Made by a program: the position numbers and the translations under genes
Shown: piece after piece, positions 1 through 9,290 of the stretch
Position numbering within the stretch: the first letter of the stretch is position 1
Layout: the number at the start of each line of letters is the position of its first letter
Source of the DNA: Pseudomonas koreensis
Lineage (GTDB): Bacteria; Pseudomonadota; Gammaproteobacteria; Pseudomonadales; Pseudomonadaceae
Direction of reading: 5' to 3'
Assembly (NCBI RefSeq): GCF_025447595.1
Contig: NZ_JAOEJU010000008.1
Span: 145,994-209,993 of the forward strand
Length of the DNA: 64,000 nt
Notes under the pieces: model-generated
What the model saw: only the letters and a program-made list of their open reading frames with translations
Databases searched by the model: none
What the model was told of the DNA's origin: nothing

Positions 1-2
1 CC

Positions 3-1217
3 GCGGAAAATCGCCTGGTGAGCATGCGCCTCGCGCCGCTGGACCTGCCGGAAGGCAACGCGATGCGCGCACCCGGTGAAACCCCGGGGCTGATGGTGCT
101 TGAAATCGCCATGGACGAAATGGCCGAAAAGCTAAAACTCGATCCGATCCAGTTCCGCATCCTCAACGACACCCAGGTCGATCCGGTGAAAACCGAGCGA
201 CCGTTCTCGCAACGACGGCTGATCGAATGCCTGCAAACCGGCGCCGAACGCTTTGGCTGGGACAAGCGCGCTGTGCAGCCCGGCACGCGGCGAGAAGGTC
301 GCTGGCTGATCGGTATGGGCGTTGCGGCAGCCATTCGCAATAACCTGCTGGTGAAATCCGGCGCACGGGTGCGACTGGAGCGCGACGGCAAGATCACCGT
401 TGAAACCGACATGACCGACATCGGCACCGGCAGCTACACCATCATCGCCCAGACTGCTGCAGAAATGATGGGCGTGAACCTCGACCATGTGACGGTTCAT
501 CTGGGCGATTCGAATTTCCCGGTGTCATCCGGCTCCGGCGGCCAGTTCGGTGCCAACTGTTCGACAGCCGGGGTCTACGCCGCCTGCATGAAACTGCGCG
601 AAAGCGTTGCAGCGAAACTCGGCATGACCGCAGGTGACGTGAGTTTCGCCGATGGACAGGTCACGGCCGCCGGAAAAACCCTGCCGCTGCGCAACGCTAC
701 GCGGGACGGCGCCCTGACTGCCGAGGACAGCATCGAATTCGCCGATCTCGCCAAGCAATACCAGCAATCGACGTTTGGCGCGCATTTCGTCGAAGTCGCG
801 GTGGACGCTGCCACCGGCGAAGTCCGCGTGCGGCGGATGCTCGCGGTGTGCGCCGCCGGGCGCATTCTCAATCCGAAGTCCGCGCGCAGCCAGGTGATCG
901 GGGCGATGACCATGGGCGTCGGCGCGGCGCTGATGGAAGAGTTGTCGGTGGACAAACGACTGGGCTTCTTCGTCAATCACGATCTGGCCGGTTACGAGGT
1001 GCCGGTGCATGCCGACATCCCCCATCAAGAGGTGATTTTCCTTGATGAGACCGACCCGGTTTCATCGCCGATGAAAGCCAAGGGCGTGGGCGAACTGGGC
1101 ATCTGCGGCGTGAGTGCAGCGGTGGCCAATGCAATCTACAACGCCACCGGGGCCAGGGTGCGGGAGTATCCGATTACCCTGGACAAGATTCTGGATGCGT
1201 TGCCTGAGATGATCTGA
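3..1217 (+). CDS. Xanthine dehydrogenase family, molybdopterin-binding subunit (C-terminal part)
   Basis: The gene enters from the left edge; the frame is open from base 3, so the GTG at 18 is not a true start. The product is the C-terminal ~400 residues of a molybdenum-cofactor large subunit of the xanthine dehydrogenase/aldehyde oxidoreductase family, closest in feel to PaoC (YagR). Visible family marks are LDLPEGNAMRAPGE near the start and KGVGELGICGVSAAVANAIY near the end, whose Glu is the catalytic base in characterised members. Such enzymes hydroxylate aldehydes or N-heterocycles in a three-subunit complex with FeS and FAD subunits, which would lie upstream, outside the window. The substrate cannot be told. 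Confidence 0.9.
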   Translation, partial: AENRLVSMRLAPLDLPEGNAMRAPGETPGLMVLEIAMDEMAEKLKLDPIQFRILNDTQVDPVKTERPFSQRRLIECLQTGAERFGWDKRAVQPGTRREGRWLIGMGVAAAIRNNLLVKSGARVRLERDGKITVETDMTDIGTGSYTIIAQTAAEMMGVNLDHVTVHLGDSNFPVSSGSGGQFGANCSTAGVYAACMKLRESVAAKLGMTAGDVSFADGQVTAAGKTLPLRNATRDGALTAEDSIEFADLAKQYQQSTFGAHFVEVAVDAATGEVRVRRMLAVCAAGRILNPKSARSQVIGAMTMGVGAALMEELSVDKRLGFFVNHDLAGYEVPVHADIPHQEVIFLDETDPVSSPMKAKGVGELGICGVSAAVANAIYNATGARVREYPITLDKILDALPEMI

Positions 1218-1271
1218 AATCGGTAGCGCACTAGCATGGGGTGCTGGTGCGCGACTCACACGGGAACATGA

Positions 1272-2216
1272 CTAACCCACCAATGCAATCAACTGCTGCC
1301 GCTGCGCATCGGTCAACATCAGGCCGAACCCGGCGCCGGCGTTATCGGCCATATACACAGGGTTACTGGTACCGGGGATCACACAGATCACCGCCGGATG
1401 CGCCAGCAGGAATTTCAGCGCCAGTTGCGGCCAGCTCTTCGCCCCCACTTGCGCCGCCCAACCCGGCAGCGGCTTGCCTTTGAGTCGCGCAAGCAAGTTG
1501 CCGCCGCCGAACGGCCGGTTGCAGATCACCGCCACCCCGCGCTCGCGGCATAACGGCAGGATGCGTTTCTCGACACCGCGATCGTCCAGGGCGTAATTGA
1601 TTTGCAGAAAATCCAGCTTCTCGGCCTTGAGCACGGCCTCGACTTCGTCATAGGCTGACGGCGTGTAGTGGGTGATGCCGATGTAGCGGATACGGCCCTG
1701 CTCTTTCCAGTCGCGCAGGGTCGGCAGATGGGTTTGCCAGTCGAGCAGGTTGTGGATCTGCATCAGGTCGATGCGCTCGGTGCGCAGCAGGCTGAAGGAC
1801 TGCTCCATCTGCGCGATGCCCTCCTCGCGGCCCCGGGTCCAGACTTTGGTCGCCAGAAACGCCGGCGAGCGTGGTTCGTGGATCGAGAGCAATTCGCCAG
1901 TGGTTTCTTCGGCGCGACCGTACATGGGCGAGCTGTCGATCACCGTTCCGCCCTTTTTGAACAGCTCGGCGAGCACCGCCGGCAATTGTTTGTAAACCGG
2001 ATCGCCGGGCGCGACGTCGAAACCGCGATAAGTGCCCAACCCCACCAGCGGCAGTGGCTCGGAGCTCGAAGGGATGGCGCGGGTCTGCATGGTCTGGGCT
2101 CCTGTGGCGTAAGGCGACGTAATGGCGGCCAGCGCCCGGTCAAAGGTGAAAACCGCTGACACCCCGGCGGCCAGCGTCAACAACCGGCGGCGGGAATATT
2201 CCTCAGTGTGGTTCAT
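1272..2216 (-). CDS. Aldo/keto reductase with Tat signal peptide
   Basis: A 314-residue aldo/keto reductase. The N-terminus carries a twin-arginine signal (SRRRLLTLAAGVSAVF, ending near DRALA), so it is predicted to be exported folded. The AKR tetrad is visible: Asp and Tyr in VIDSSPMYGR, Lys in ATKVW and His in MQIHN. Members reduce carbonyls with NAD(P)H; periplasmic members are less common and the substrate is unknown. It stands alone on the minus strand, divergent from the hydrolase that begins at 2328 and tail-to-tail with the molybdenum enzyme ending at 1217. Confidence 0.88.
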   Translation of the reverse strand: MNHTEEYSRRRLLTLAAGVSAVFTFDRALAAITSPYATGAQTMQTRAIPSSSEPLPLVGLGTYRGFDVAPGDPVYKQLPAVLAELFKKGGTVIDSSPMYGRAEETTGELLSIHEPRSPAFLATKVWTRGREEGIAQMEQSFSLLRTERIDLMQIHNLLDWQTHLPTLRDWKEQGRIRYIGITHYTPSAYDEVEAVLKAEKLDFLQINYALDDRGVEKRILPLCRERGVAVICNRPFGGGNLLARLKGKPLPGWAAQVGAKSWPQLALKFLLAHPAVICVIPGTSNPVYMADNAGAGFGLMLTDAQRQQLIALVG

Positions 2217-2327
2217 GCTGGCGCCCTTGCCGTGTGGATCTGTTGCACCTTGTGTTTTGACGCAGCCCGCAAAACCGTTGGACTACACTGCGACAGCCAA
2301 CCTGCGCGCCTCGTTAAAGTTAGTCGA

Positions 2328-3098
2328 ATGTCCAGAACCCTGTTGTCACTCGTCGCATTGATCGTCGCTGTCTACCTTATTCTGTGCACGGCACTGTTCG
2401 TATTTCAGCGGGCGCTGATCTGGTTTCCCCAGCCTGCGGCGGTGGGTTCGCCGGATTCGCGGATGATCCTGACAATGCCCGATGCAGAAATCCGCGTGAC
2501 GGTGCGCGAGCGCGCGGGGCCGAGAGCGCTGATCTATTTCGGCGGCAATGCCGAAGACGTTTCGCGCAACCTGTCGGAGTTTTCCGAGGCGTTCCCTGAC
2601 TATTCGTTGTATTTGCTGCATTACCGGGGTTTTGGCGACAGCGGCGGCTCACCCTCCGAAGAGGCGATCGCCGAGGATGCGCTGGCGCTGTTCGATCAGG
2701 TTTACGCCAGTCATCCGCAGATTGCCTTGATCGGACGCAGTCTCGGCTCCGGCGTGGCGGTGCGGCTGGCAAGTCAACGACCAGCAAAACAGCTGATTCT
2801 GGTCACGCCCTACAACAGCCTTGAAGAAATCGCCACCCGTCAGTACCCGTGGGTGCCTGTGAAGTGGTTGCTCAAGGATCGTTTCCAGTCTGGTCTGTAC
2901 GCGGCACACATCCGCGTGCCGACGCTGTTGCTGGCTGCAAGTGATGATGAGGTGATCCCAAGGGACAGCTCGGAACGATTGCTGGGGCACTTTCCCAAAG
3001 GCGTGGCGACGCTGAAGGTCGTGCCGGAATCGGCACACAATTCGATTTCCGAACGGCCGCAATATCTGCAATGGATGGAGGATGTGCTGAATCGCTGA
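2328..3098 (+). CDS. Alpha/beta hydrolase, membrane-anchored
   Basis: A 256-residue serine hydrolase. I chose the ATG at 2328 because it opens directly into a hydrophobic segment (LLSLVALIVAVYLILC), a signal anchor; the upstream extension reads as non-coding. The nucleophile elbow is GRSLGSG, an oxyanion-type YFGGN motif precedes it, the acid is in ASDDEVIP and the His is in ESAHNS near the C-terminus. The layout matches the Bem46/YfhR group of lipid-facing hydrolases. Substrate unknown. It is transcribed alone and is divergent from the aldo/keto reductase. Confidence 0.85.
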   Translation: MSRTLLSLVALIVAVYLILCTALFVFQRALIWFPQPAAVGSPDSRMILTMPDAEIRVTVRERAGPRALIYFGGNAEDVSRNLSEFSEAFPDYSLYLLHYRGFGDSGGSPSEEAIAEDALALFDQVYASHPQIALIGRSLGSGVAVRLASQRPAKQLILVTPYNSLEEIATRQYPWVPVKWLLKDRFQSGLYAAHIRVPTLLLAASDDEVIPRDSSERLLGHFPKGVATLKVVPESAHNSISERPQYLQWMEDVLNR

Positions 3099-3227
3099 GC
3101 ACTTCGTCGGCGGCCTGTCAAAACCTCGCGGCGCTTCGTGAACCAAGTGCAAAAAGGCCAGTCCTACTCGCGCCGCATTCGCGACTAACTCCCTATCAGC
3201 GCTACCTTTTTCAGAGCTTTGCGTCCC

Positions 3228-4094
3228 ATGCGCCACGCCGTCCGTTCGTCTCGCTTCGTTTCGCTGTGCCTGCTGATCCTTTCTCCACTGCTTTCTCCCA
3301 CTGCACACGCCGGCGCCGAGCGGCAACTGGTGGCCGCCATCAACGATTACCGCGCCCATCCGCAACGCTGCGACCGGCGCCCGGCCCAACGGCTGGCGCC
3401 GCTGACACTGAAGTCGAACCTGGCGTTGCCGGTCGGCTATGGCTACAGCGGTGGATTGCGCGAACGACTGAAAGACTCCGGCTATGCGGCCGTGGCGGTG
3501 CGCAGCATCCGGATTGTCGGCGCGCAGGACGCCGAAGAGGCTTTCGATATGCTGCAAGACGACTACTGCGGCGCATTGCTCGACGATCAGTACGCCGACA
3601 TCGGCATCAGCCGTGCCCGCAGCGAATGGCAAGTGGTGCTGGCCCGGCCGGTGCTCGACAGTCGCGTGGGCGACAATCGCAGCGTCGGCAAGGCCTTGCT
3701 GGCCGAGGTCAACGCCGCCCGTGCACGTCCGCGAATGTGCGGTCGTCAGCGCTTCGCCGCTGCCCGCCCCCTGAGCTGGAACCCGGCACTCGGCGCCGCC
3801 GCTCAGGGCCACAGCAAGGCCATGGCCTACGGCAACTATTTCGCCCACCGCGATCCAGACGGTGATGGCCCGGCAGATCGCGCCCGGGCGGCCGGATACC
3901 GTGGCCGGCAGATCGGCGAAAACATCGCCGCCGGGCAAAGCGCACCGGGCAAGGCCATGGCCGGCTGGTTGGCCAGCCCCGGACACTGCGCCAACCTGAT
4001 GAACCCGATGTTCACCCAGGTCGGCGCCGGGTTTGCCAGTGAGGCTCGCAGTGATGAAGGGGTTTACTGGACGATGCTGTTCGGGGCGCCTTGA
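3228..4094 (+). CDS. Secreted protein with two CAP (SCP/PR-1) domains
   Basis: A 288-residue protein with a signal peptide (RFVSLCLLILSPLLSPTAHAG). ATG 3228 fits the signal peptide better than the TTG nine bases earlier. The C-terminal half is a canonical CAP domain: LLAEVNAARARPRMCG, then HSKAMAYGNYFAH, GENIAAG and SPGHCANLMNP, with the His and Glu that usually line the cavity. The first half begins with the same LVAAINDYRAHPQRCD signature but lacks the later motifs, so it looks like a degenerate duplicated CAP domain. Bacterial CAP proteins are periplasmic or extracellular; a role is not established. Downstream is a convergent beta-propeller gene. Confidence 0.85.
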   Translation: MRHAVRSSRFVSLCLLILSPLLSPTAHAGAERQLVAAINDYRAHPQRCDRRPAQRLAPLTLKSNLALPVGYGYSGGLRERLKDSGYAAVAVRSIRIVGAQDAEEAFDMLQDDYCGALLDDQYADIGISRARSEWQVVLARPVLDSRVGDNRSVGKALLAEVNAARARPRMCGRQRFAAARPLSWNPALGAAAQGHSKAMAYGNYFAHRDPDGDGPADRARAAGYRGRQIGENIAAGQSAPGKAMAGWLASPGHCANLMNPMFTQVGAGFASEARSDEGVYWTMLFGAP

Positions 4095-4098
4095 GCGC

Positions 4099-4731
4099 TC
4101 ACTTCGGCCGACGCACCGCCCGCACCCTGCCGCTGTTCCCGCCGCCACAGTAGAAGCGCTCAGCGCCATCGGCCTCCAGCCCGGAGACGCCGATTCCGCT
4201 GGGCAACGTCAGGCTTTCCAGAACCTCGCCGTTGCTTGGGTCGACTCGCCGGATCTCGCTTTCATCGCCTTCCCAGGTGCCGTGCCACAGCGCGCCGTCG
4301 ACCCAGGTGACGCCGGTGACAAAACGATTGGATTCGAGGGTACGAAGGGTTTTCCCGGTGTCCGGGTCGATCTGGTGGATCTTGCGGTCGCGGTATTGCC
4401 CCACCCACAACGAGCCCTCGGCCCAGGCCATGCCCGAATCGCCACCGTCACCCGGAGCCGGAATGGTATGGAGCACACGCCCGGTGGCCGGGTCGATCTT
4501 GTGAATTCGGCGGTCGGCAATCTGGTAAAGGTGCTGGCCATCGAACGCGGTCCCGCCATCGGCGCCGACCTTGATCGTGCGCACGGTTTCGCCGCTGGCC
4601 GGGTCCAAAGCGTTGAGCTGACCATCGCTGGCGAACCAGACTTGCCGGCCATCGAAGGTCACGCCATGGACACCGTCGACACCTTCAAACGGGCCGTATT
4701 CCCGAAGGATTTCTGCACTTGCCTGTTTCAT
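4099..4731 (-). CDS. Beta-propeller protein of the glutamine cyclotransferase/Vgb type
   Basis: A 210-residue protein made of repeats of the form I(D/H)xIDPxTGxxLxT (LNALDPASGETVRT, IHKIDPATGRVLHT, IHQIDPDTGKTLRT, IRRVDPSNGEVLES), each one propeller blade. There is no signal peptide. The repeats resemble bacterial glutamine cyclotransferase-like and Vgb-like propellers, but no catalytic residues can be assigned, so enzymatic activity is open. It lies 32 bases downstream of, and on the same strand as, the HTH regulator gene at 4764-5993, so the two are probably co-transcribed. Confidence 0.75.
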   Translation of the reverse strand: MKQASAEILREYGPFEGVDGVHGVTFDGRQVWFASDGQLNALDPASGETVRTIKVGADGGTAFDGQHLYQIADRRIHKIDPATGRVLHTIPAPGDGGDSGMAWAEGSLWVGQYRDRKIHQIDPDTGKTLRTLESNRFVTGVTWVDGALWHGTWEGDESEIRRVDPSNGEVLESLTLPSGIGVSGLEADGAERFYCGGGNSGRVRAVRRPK

Positions 4732-4763
4732 GCTGGTTTCCTCGTTGAGTGGGTGAGTCCAGC

Positions 4764-5993
4764 CTAGCCATTGCCCAGCGACACCGGGAGTAACAAGATC
4801 GTCGCGAAACCCGGCACCGGCGGCGTCAGCCAGCGTCGTGCACGGCCAACGCCGAACGACTGAACCTTGTCTTGCGCCGCCAGCGTTTCAAGCCCTCGCT
4901 GTACCTGACGCTGGCTGCTGCCCAACGCGAGCGCCAGTGCCGAACTCGACCATGCCTCGCCGTCGGCGAGCAGTGCCAGCAGCGCGGCGTATTTGTCTTC
5001 GAGCGGTAACGTGAGCAATGCCACGTCTTGCGCAATCAGTGCATAACCACGGGAAGTCGCGGCGATCCCGGCCAACGGCTGCAACGCCGCACGCAACCGG
5101 CCGATCTCGACCCGCAACCGGGCGCGGTGGGATTCGTCATCAAGTTTCAATCGGAAGGCTTTGGCGACCAGCGTCGCTCGCGGAACATCTCCAGGCCAGG
5201 CTTCAGCAAGCAGCCGAACGAGATTGAACAGCACTGGCCGTGTGGCCAGCGCCACGGTCATTCCTGTACCGCAAACGTTGTAGCGACAGGCATCAACCAC
5301 CAGCGCCGGCGAGGCAAACAACGCTTCAACTTGCGCAAGTGTCACCGCTTGCACCTGACCGGCAACGATCAATCGGGCAGCGGGAGCTTCGAGGACTTGC
5401 CGGGCGTGCCCGATCTCCGCCGACAACGCTGGAATAGCAGCCGACTGTGCCGCCCGTTGTGCGCGTTCCAGCGCTGTTTGCGCCTTGTGCGCCTGCACCC
5501 GGCGCAAAGCGATCCCGGCGTTCATCAGTTCATGGACGGCGTGCAGAGCCGGAGGTAACGGTGCAGGATCGAGTTCACCGAGCAGCTTTTCAGCCGCTTC
5601 CAGCTGGCCGATCAGCAGCAGCCGACGAATCTGCAAACAGCGCGCATGCGCGGCATTTACGCCGTCGCCATGATCCTGCAAGACCCGTCGCGCCGCCTCC
5701 AGCGCCTCGACCGGCCAGCGAAGATCCCGCGCCGCCAGCGCCACTTCGGCCTCGGCCACCACGCAACGCGCCCGGGATAATGGCTCGTTGACGCCAAACG
5801 CTTTCACCGCTCGTTGCAGCAATGCCTTGGCCCGCGTCATATCGCCAAGTTGCGCCATCGCGATCCCGCGCAGGGCCAGCGCTGGAGGGTCTTCGCGCAG
5901 GGCAACGAAATTCAGCGCCGCCAACGGATCCCCCACCGCCAGTGCGCGGCCGGCGGCGTTGATCAGCGAGTCCATGGGAAGTCCGACATGCAA
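4764..5993 (-). CDS. HTH transcriptional regulator with N-terminal helical repeat region
   Basis: A 409-residue protein. Residues ~1-200 are Ala/Leu-rich helices with a TPR-like spacing (ALALRGIAMAQLGDMTRAKALLQRAVKAF). The middle to C-terminal part looks DNA binding: WPGDVPRATLVAKAFRLKLDDESHRARLRVEIGRLRAAL resembles a winged-helix segment, and ALGSSQRQVQRGLETLAA is helix-turn-helix-like. The start could also be the Met seven codons in (5975). It precedes the propeller gene in the same orientation, which it may control. No ligand is evident. Confidence 0.65.
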   Translation of the reverse strand: MHVGLPMDSLINAAGRALAVGDPLAALNFVALREDPPALALRGIAMAQLGDMTRAKALLQRAVKAFGVNEPLSRARCVVAEAEVALAARDLRWPVEALEAARRVLQDHGDGVNAAHARCLQIRRLLLIGQLEAAEKLLGELDPAPLPPALHAVHELMNAGIALRRVQAHKAQTALERAQRAAQSAAIPALSAEIGHARQVLEAPAARLIVAGQVQAVTLAQVEALFASPALVVDACRYNVCGTGMTVALATRPVLFNLVRLLAEAWPGDVPRATLVAKAFRLKLDDESHRARLRVEIGRLRAALQPLAGIAATSRGYALIAQDVALLTLPLEDKYAALLALLADGEAWSSSALALALGSSQRQVQRGLETLAAQDKVQSFGVGRARRWLTPPVPGFATILLLPVSLGNG

Positions 5994-6181
5994 GGCATTC
6001 CGGTATCAGATCGTGGGTGGAGTCTAATACCGAATGCGGTTTTGTCTGTGTGGTCGCGTTACAGCGGGAAATCCGTTTGCTGGGTAAAAGGGCCGGGATT
6101 AGATCACACGCCACATCCATGGCGCTTCAGTTAATCTGCGTCGGCTGGGAAAGGAAAACAGTCCATCATGGAGCCGATCAT

Positions 6182-6790
6182 TTGAAACGTCTTGCCTTGT
6201 ACCTGTTGCTCCCATTGTTCGCGGCCTGCAGCACGGGCCCCTTTCTATATCCGGAATCGACCGTGGGCGAGCACGCGCTGCTGGTCAGGACATGTCCCGG
6301 CGCCAAGCCGTCCATGAGGTACAAGACCGCTTCAAAGGCGCTCGACTGGGTTCATCTTCTCGTCTATGCGCCGTTGCCGGGCATGCCAACCAAACCCGAC
6401 TCCCACCTCTCCACGGACACCGAGTTGCGGATGTACGTTTACCTCTACACGCCCCCGTACATGCGTAACCTGCAAACAGCGGAACAACGCAAGATCGCCA
6501 ACGAAACCCCTCCTCCGGCACTCTGGATCAGCGCGGCGTCGCCTGAGGCCACCGTGCAACTGGCCAACGGCAAGTCCTATACGGTCACGATCGAACACCT
6601 GAAAACCGGTTTCGACCCGCGTGAAACGAAGCTGGATATTTATTCCCCGGGAACGCCCTTGGGGGACGGTGAAATGGACGATTTCATCCTGACGCTACCG
6701 GATCTCTTCCTGAATGGAGAAAAAATCCCGACCGCGCCGATCCATTTCAAAGTCCGTGAAGAGCGCCACATGCCGCTGCTCAACTGCTGA
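6182..6790 (+). CDS. Putative lipoprotein, unknown function (TTG start)
   Basis: The open frame runs from 6017, but the N-terminal part before 6182 does not look like protein. A TTG at 6182 has GGAG (6170-6173) eight bases upstream and opens LKRLALYLLLPLFAACSTGP, a clean lipoprotein signal with lipobox LFAAC, so I place the start there. The 202-residue product would be exported and lipidated at that Cys. The rest (VYLYTPPYMRNLQTAEQ, FDPRETKLDIYSPGTPLG, LPDLFLNGEKI) matches no family I recognise. The four next bases lead into the convergent 27-residue gene. Confidence 0.7.
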   Translation: MKRLALYLLLPLFAACSTGPFLYPESTVGEHALLVRTCPGAKPSMRYKTASKALDWVHLLVYAPLPGMPTKPDSHLSTDTELRMYVYLYTPPYMRNLQTAEQRKIANETPPPALWISAASPEATVQLANGKSYTVTIEHLKTGFDPRETKLDIYSPGTPLGDGEMDDFILTLPDLFLNGEKIPTAPIHFKVREERHMPLLNC

Positions 6791-6792
6791 TC

Positions 6793-6876
6793 TCAGACCG
6801 GAGAAATCGTGGCAAGGACGCCGATCATGATGGTCAACACAAGAAAGCCGCCGAGGAAAATCGCCATCTTAGCCAT
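6793..6876 (-). CDS. 27-residue single-pass membrane peptide
   Basis: A very short reading frame, ATG at 6876 to TGA at 6793. It is preceded by a strong AGGAGG ribosome site six bases before the ATG. The translation starts MAKMAIFLGGFLVLTIMIG and continues VLATISPV: a positive N-terminus, one transmembrane helix of about 20 residues and a tiny tail, as in many real small membrane proteins. No family is recognised. It ends two bases from the stop of the convergent lipoprotein gene. The ribosome site and the clean membrane segment are the support; conservation is untested. Confidence 0.6.
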   Translation of the reverse strand: MAKMAIFLGGFLVLTIMIGVLATISPV

Positions 6877-7135
6877 GAAGGCCTCCTGAATACTGAATGT
6901 CCGGCGCACCGGGCGCTTCGGAATGAAGCGCGTCGCGTATGGCCGAACGGCAGGGGTATTTTGGGCGCATGGCTGAGATGGTTACAGATGCAGATTCGAC
7001 AGGAAAAAGCGGATCAGATGGATCGGGCTGGCGCATGGGTCGATATTCAGATCGGTACAGATGGTTTCCATTGCGCCGCTTTGATCTAGAGTCATGGGCG
7101 CCGTGCAAAGACAACAAAAATACAGGAGTGAAACC

Positions 7136-7564
7136 ATGTCCGACCTGAACCTGCACCCCAACGTCGCCGAATCCCTGAACCGCTGGCACGAGATGATCCG
7201 CACCGGCAACCTCAAGGCCCTGCCCGAGTTGCTCGATCCCAAAGCGGTGTTTCGCTCGCCAATGGCGCATACGCCCTACCCCGGCGCGCCTGTGGTCTCG
7301 ATGATCCTCAACACCGTGTTCAATGTGTTCGAAGACTTCAAATACCACCGAGAACTGGCGACGGCCGATGGCCTGAATGTGGTGCTGGAATTCAGCGCCA
7401 AAGTGGGAGCGAAAGAGCTCAAAGGCATCGACATGATCCGTTTCGATGAGCACGGAAAGATTGTCGAGTTCGAGGTTATGGTACGGCCGTTGAGCGGTTT
7501 GCAGGCGCTGGGCGAAGAGATGGGCCGGCGACTCGGAGCCTATCTGGCTGCCGCCAAGGCCTGA
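7136..7564 (+). CDS. NTF2-like (SnoaL-type) protein
   Basis: A 142-residue cytosolic protein with the NTF2-like cone fold pattern: an N-terminal helix (VAESLNRWHEMIRTGNLKAL), PELLDPKAVFRSP, then strands GLNVVLEFSAKV, KGIDMIRFDEHGKIVEFEVM and a C-terminal helix. The start at 7136 is chosen for the AGGAG at 7123-7127. Members are ligand-binding or polyketide-cyclase-like; residues for a specific chemistry are not obvious. It stands alone and runs into a terminator shared with mqo. Confidence 0.8.
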   Translation: MSDLNLHPNVAESLNRWHEMIRTGNLKALPELLDPKAVFRSPMAHTPYPGAPVVSMILNTVFNVFEDFKYHRELATADGLNVVLEFSAKVGAKELKGIDMIRFDEHGKIVEFEVMVRPLSGLQALGEEMGRRLGAYLAAAKA

Positions 7565-7575
7565 ATTCCGGACAC

Positions 7576-7610
7576 AAAAAAGCCCACTGACCTTCACCGG
7601 TTCAGTGGGC
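7576..7610. terminator. Bidirectional intrinsic terminator between NTF2-like gene and mqo
   Basis: Arms GCCCACTGA (7582-7590) and TCAGTGGGC (7602-7610) form a nine-pair stem. On the minus strand it is followed by six T (A-run 7576-7581), so it mainly ends mqo transcription; the plus-strand side has only a short T-rich tail. Confidence 0.85.
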
Positions 7611-7631
7611 TTCGTGTGTCAGGCGTCTGGA

Positions 7632-9290
7632 TTACAGAGCCATGTCACGTGCAGCGCTTTCTTTTGGAGCCAGGGCTTTTTCAGCCGAGGCGTCCGCCGC
7701 TGGAGCTGCAGCCTGACCAATCACCGGAGGGGTTGGCAGTTGCAGGATCTTGGCGGTGTAAGCCCACTCTTCAGCCACTTTGGCTGGATCGTTGTTCAGC
7801 TGGGTGCCGTAGCTTGGAACGATCTGGTGCAGCTTGGCTTGCCACTCAGGGGTAGCGACCTTGTCCTTGAAGACCTTCTGCAGCACGCTCAGCATGATCG
7901 GTGCAGCAGTCGACGCGCCTGGCGATGCGCCCAGCAGGCCGGCAATCGAACCGTCTTGCGAAGCAACGATTTCGGTGCCCAGTTTCAGAACGCCGCCAGC
8001 GGCTTCATCACGCTTGATGATTTGCACGCGCTGGCCGGCTTGCCACAGGCGCCAGTCTTCGGCTTTGGCGTTCGGGAAGTATTCCTTCAACGCGTTCAGA
8101 CGGTCTTCATCCGACAGCATCAGTTGACCGGCCAGGTACTCGACCAGCGGGTATTCCTTGATGCCGACCTTGGTCATAGGCCAGATGTTGTGGGTGGTGG
8201 TGCTGGTCAGCAGGTCCAGGTACGAACCTTCTTTCAGGAACTTGGTGCTGAAAGTCGCGAACGGGCCAAACAGGATGACGCGCTTGCCGTCCAGGACACG
8301 GGTGTCCAGGTGCGGAACGGACATCGGAGGCGCGCCAACCGAAGCTTTACCGTAGGCCTTGGCCAGGTGTTGTTCGGCGATGGCCGGGTTATCGGTCACC
8401 AGGAACGAGCCGCCTACCGGGAAGCCAGCGTATTCCTTGGCTTCAGGAATGCCCGACTTCTGCAGCAGGTGCAGTGCACCGCCGCCGGCGCCGATGAACA
8501 CGAACTTGGCGTCGGTTTCAGTCTTGGTGCCGTCTTTCAGGTTTTTGTAGCTGACGCGCCAGGTGCCATCGGCGTTCTTGGTGATGTCCTGGACTTCGCT
8601 CGACAGTTTCAGGTCGAAGTTAGGCTTGGTCTGCAGGTAACCGGCGAACTGGCGGGTGATTTCGCCGAAGTTCATGTCGGTGCCCAGCGGGCTCCAGGTG
8701 GCCGCGATTTTCTGGTTCGGGTCACGCCCTTCCATCATCAGCGGAACCCACTTCTTGATCACAGCCGGGTCTTCGGAGTACTGCATGCCGGCGAACAGCG
8801 GGCTCGCTTGCAGGGCTTCGTAGCGCTTTTTCAGGAATTTGATGTTGTCATCGCCCCACACGAAGCTCATGTGCGGAGTGGTGTTGATGAACGAACGAGG
8901 GTCCTTCAGGACGCCTTGACGAACCTGCCAGGCCCAGAACTGACGGGAAACCTGGAACGCTTCGTTGATTTCGACGGCTTTAGGGATGGTGACATTGCCC
9001 TTGTCGTCTTCCGGGGTGTAGTTCAGCTCGGCGAGTGCGGAGTGACCGGTACCGGCGTTGTTCCAGCCGTTGGAGCTTTCCAGGGCGACGCCGTCGAGGC
9101 GCTCGACCATTTCCATCGACCAGGTCGGTTCCAGCTCATTGATCCACACACCCAGGGTGGTGCTCATGATGCCGCCGCCGATCAACAGCACATCGACTTT
9201 CTTTGCTTCTTCCGCATGAACGGACGACAGCCCCATCGACAAAGCCAGCCCAAGCAAGGCTGTGTTCACTTTCTTAAACATCTGTTGCAC
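7632..9290 (-). CDS. mqo: Malate:quinone oxidoreductase
   Basis: A ~550-residue FAD enzyme that oxidises malate to oxaloacetate and passes electrons to quinone at the inner membrane, a TCA-cycle step Pseudomonas uses alongside or instead of NAD-malate dehydrogenase. Visible are the dinucleotide motif [59 protein letters not shown] and [14 protein letters not shown], all typical of Mqo. A hydrophobic leader ([14 protein letters not shown]) precedes the FAD domain, as in several Pseudomonas Mqo proteins. The start may be 9290 or the Met at 9281. It is a single gene with its own terminator. Confidence 0.95.
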   Translation of the reverse strand: MQQMFKKVNTALLGLALSMGLSSVHAEEAKKVDVLLIGGGIMSTTLGVWINELEPTWSMEMVERLDGVALESSNGWNNAGTGHSALAELNYTPEDDKGNVTIPKAVEINEAFQVSRQFWAWQVRQGVLKDPRSFINTTPHMSFVWGDDNIKFLKKRYEALQASPLFAGMQYSEDPAVIKKWVPLMMEGRDPNQKIAATWSPLGTDMNFGEITRQFAGYLQTKPNFDLKLSSEVQDITKNADGTWRVSYKNLKDGTKTETDAKFVFIGAGGGALHLLQKSGIPEAKEYAGFPVGGSFLVTDNPAIAEQHLAKAYGKASVGAPPMSVPHLDTRVLDGKRVILFGPFATFSTKFLKEGSYLDLLTSTTTHNIWPMTKVGIKEYPLVEYLAGQLMLSDEDRLNALKEYFPNAKAEDWRLWQAGQRVQIIKRDEAAGGVLKLGTEIVASQDGSIAGLLGASPGASTAAPIMLSVLQKVFKDKVATPEWQAKLHQIVPSYGTQLNNDPAKVAEEWAYTAKILQLPTPPVIGQAAAPAADASAEKALAPKESAARDMAL

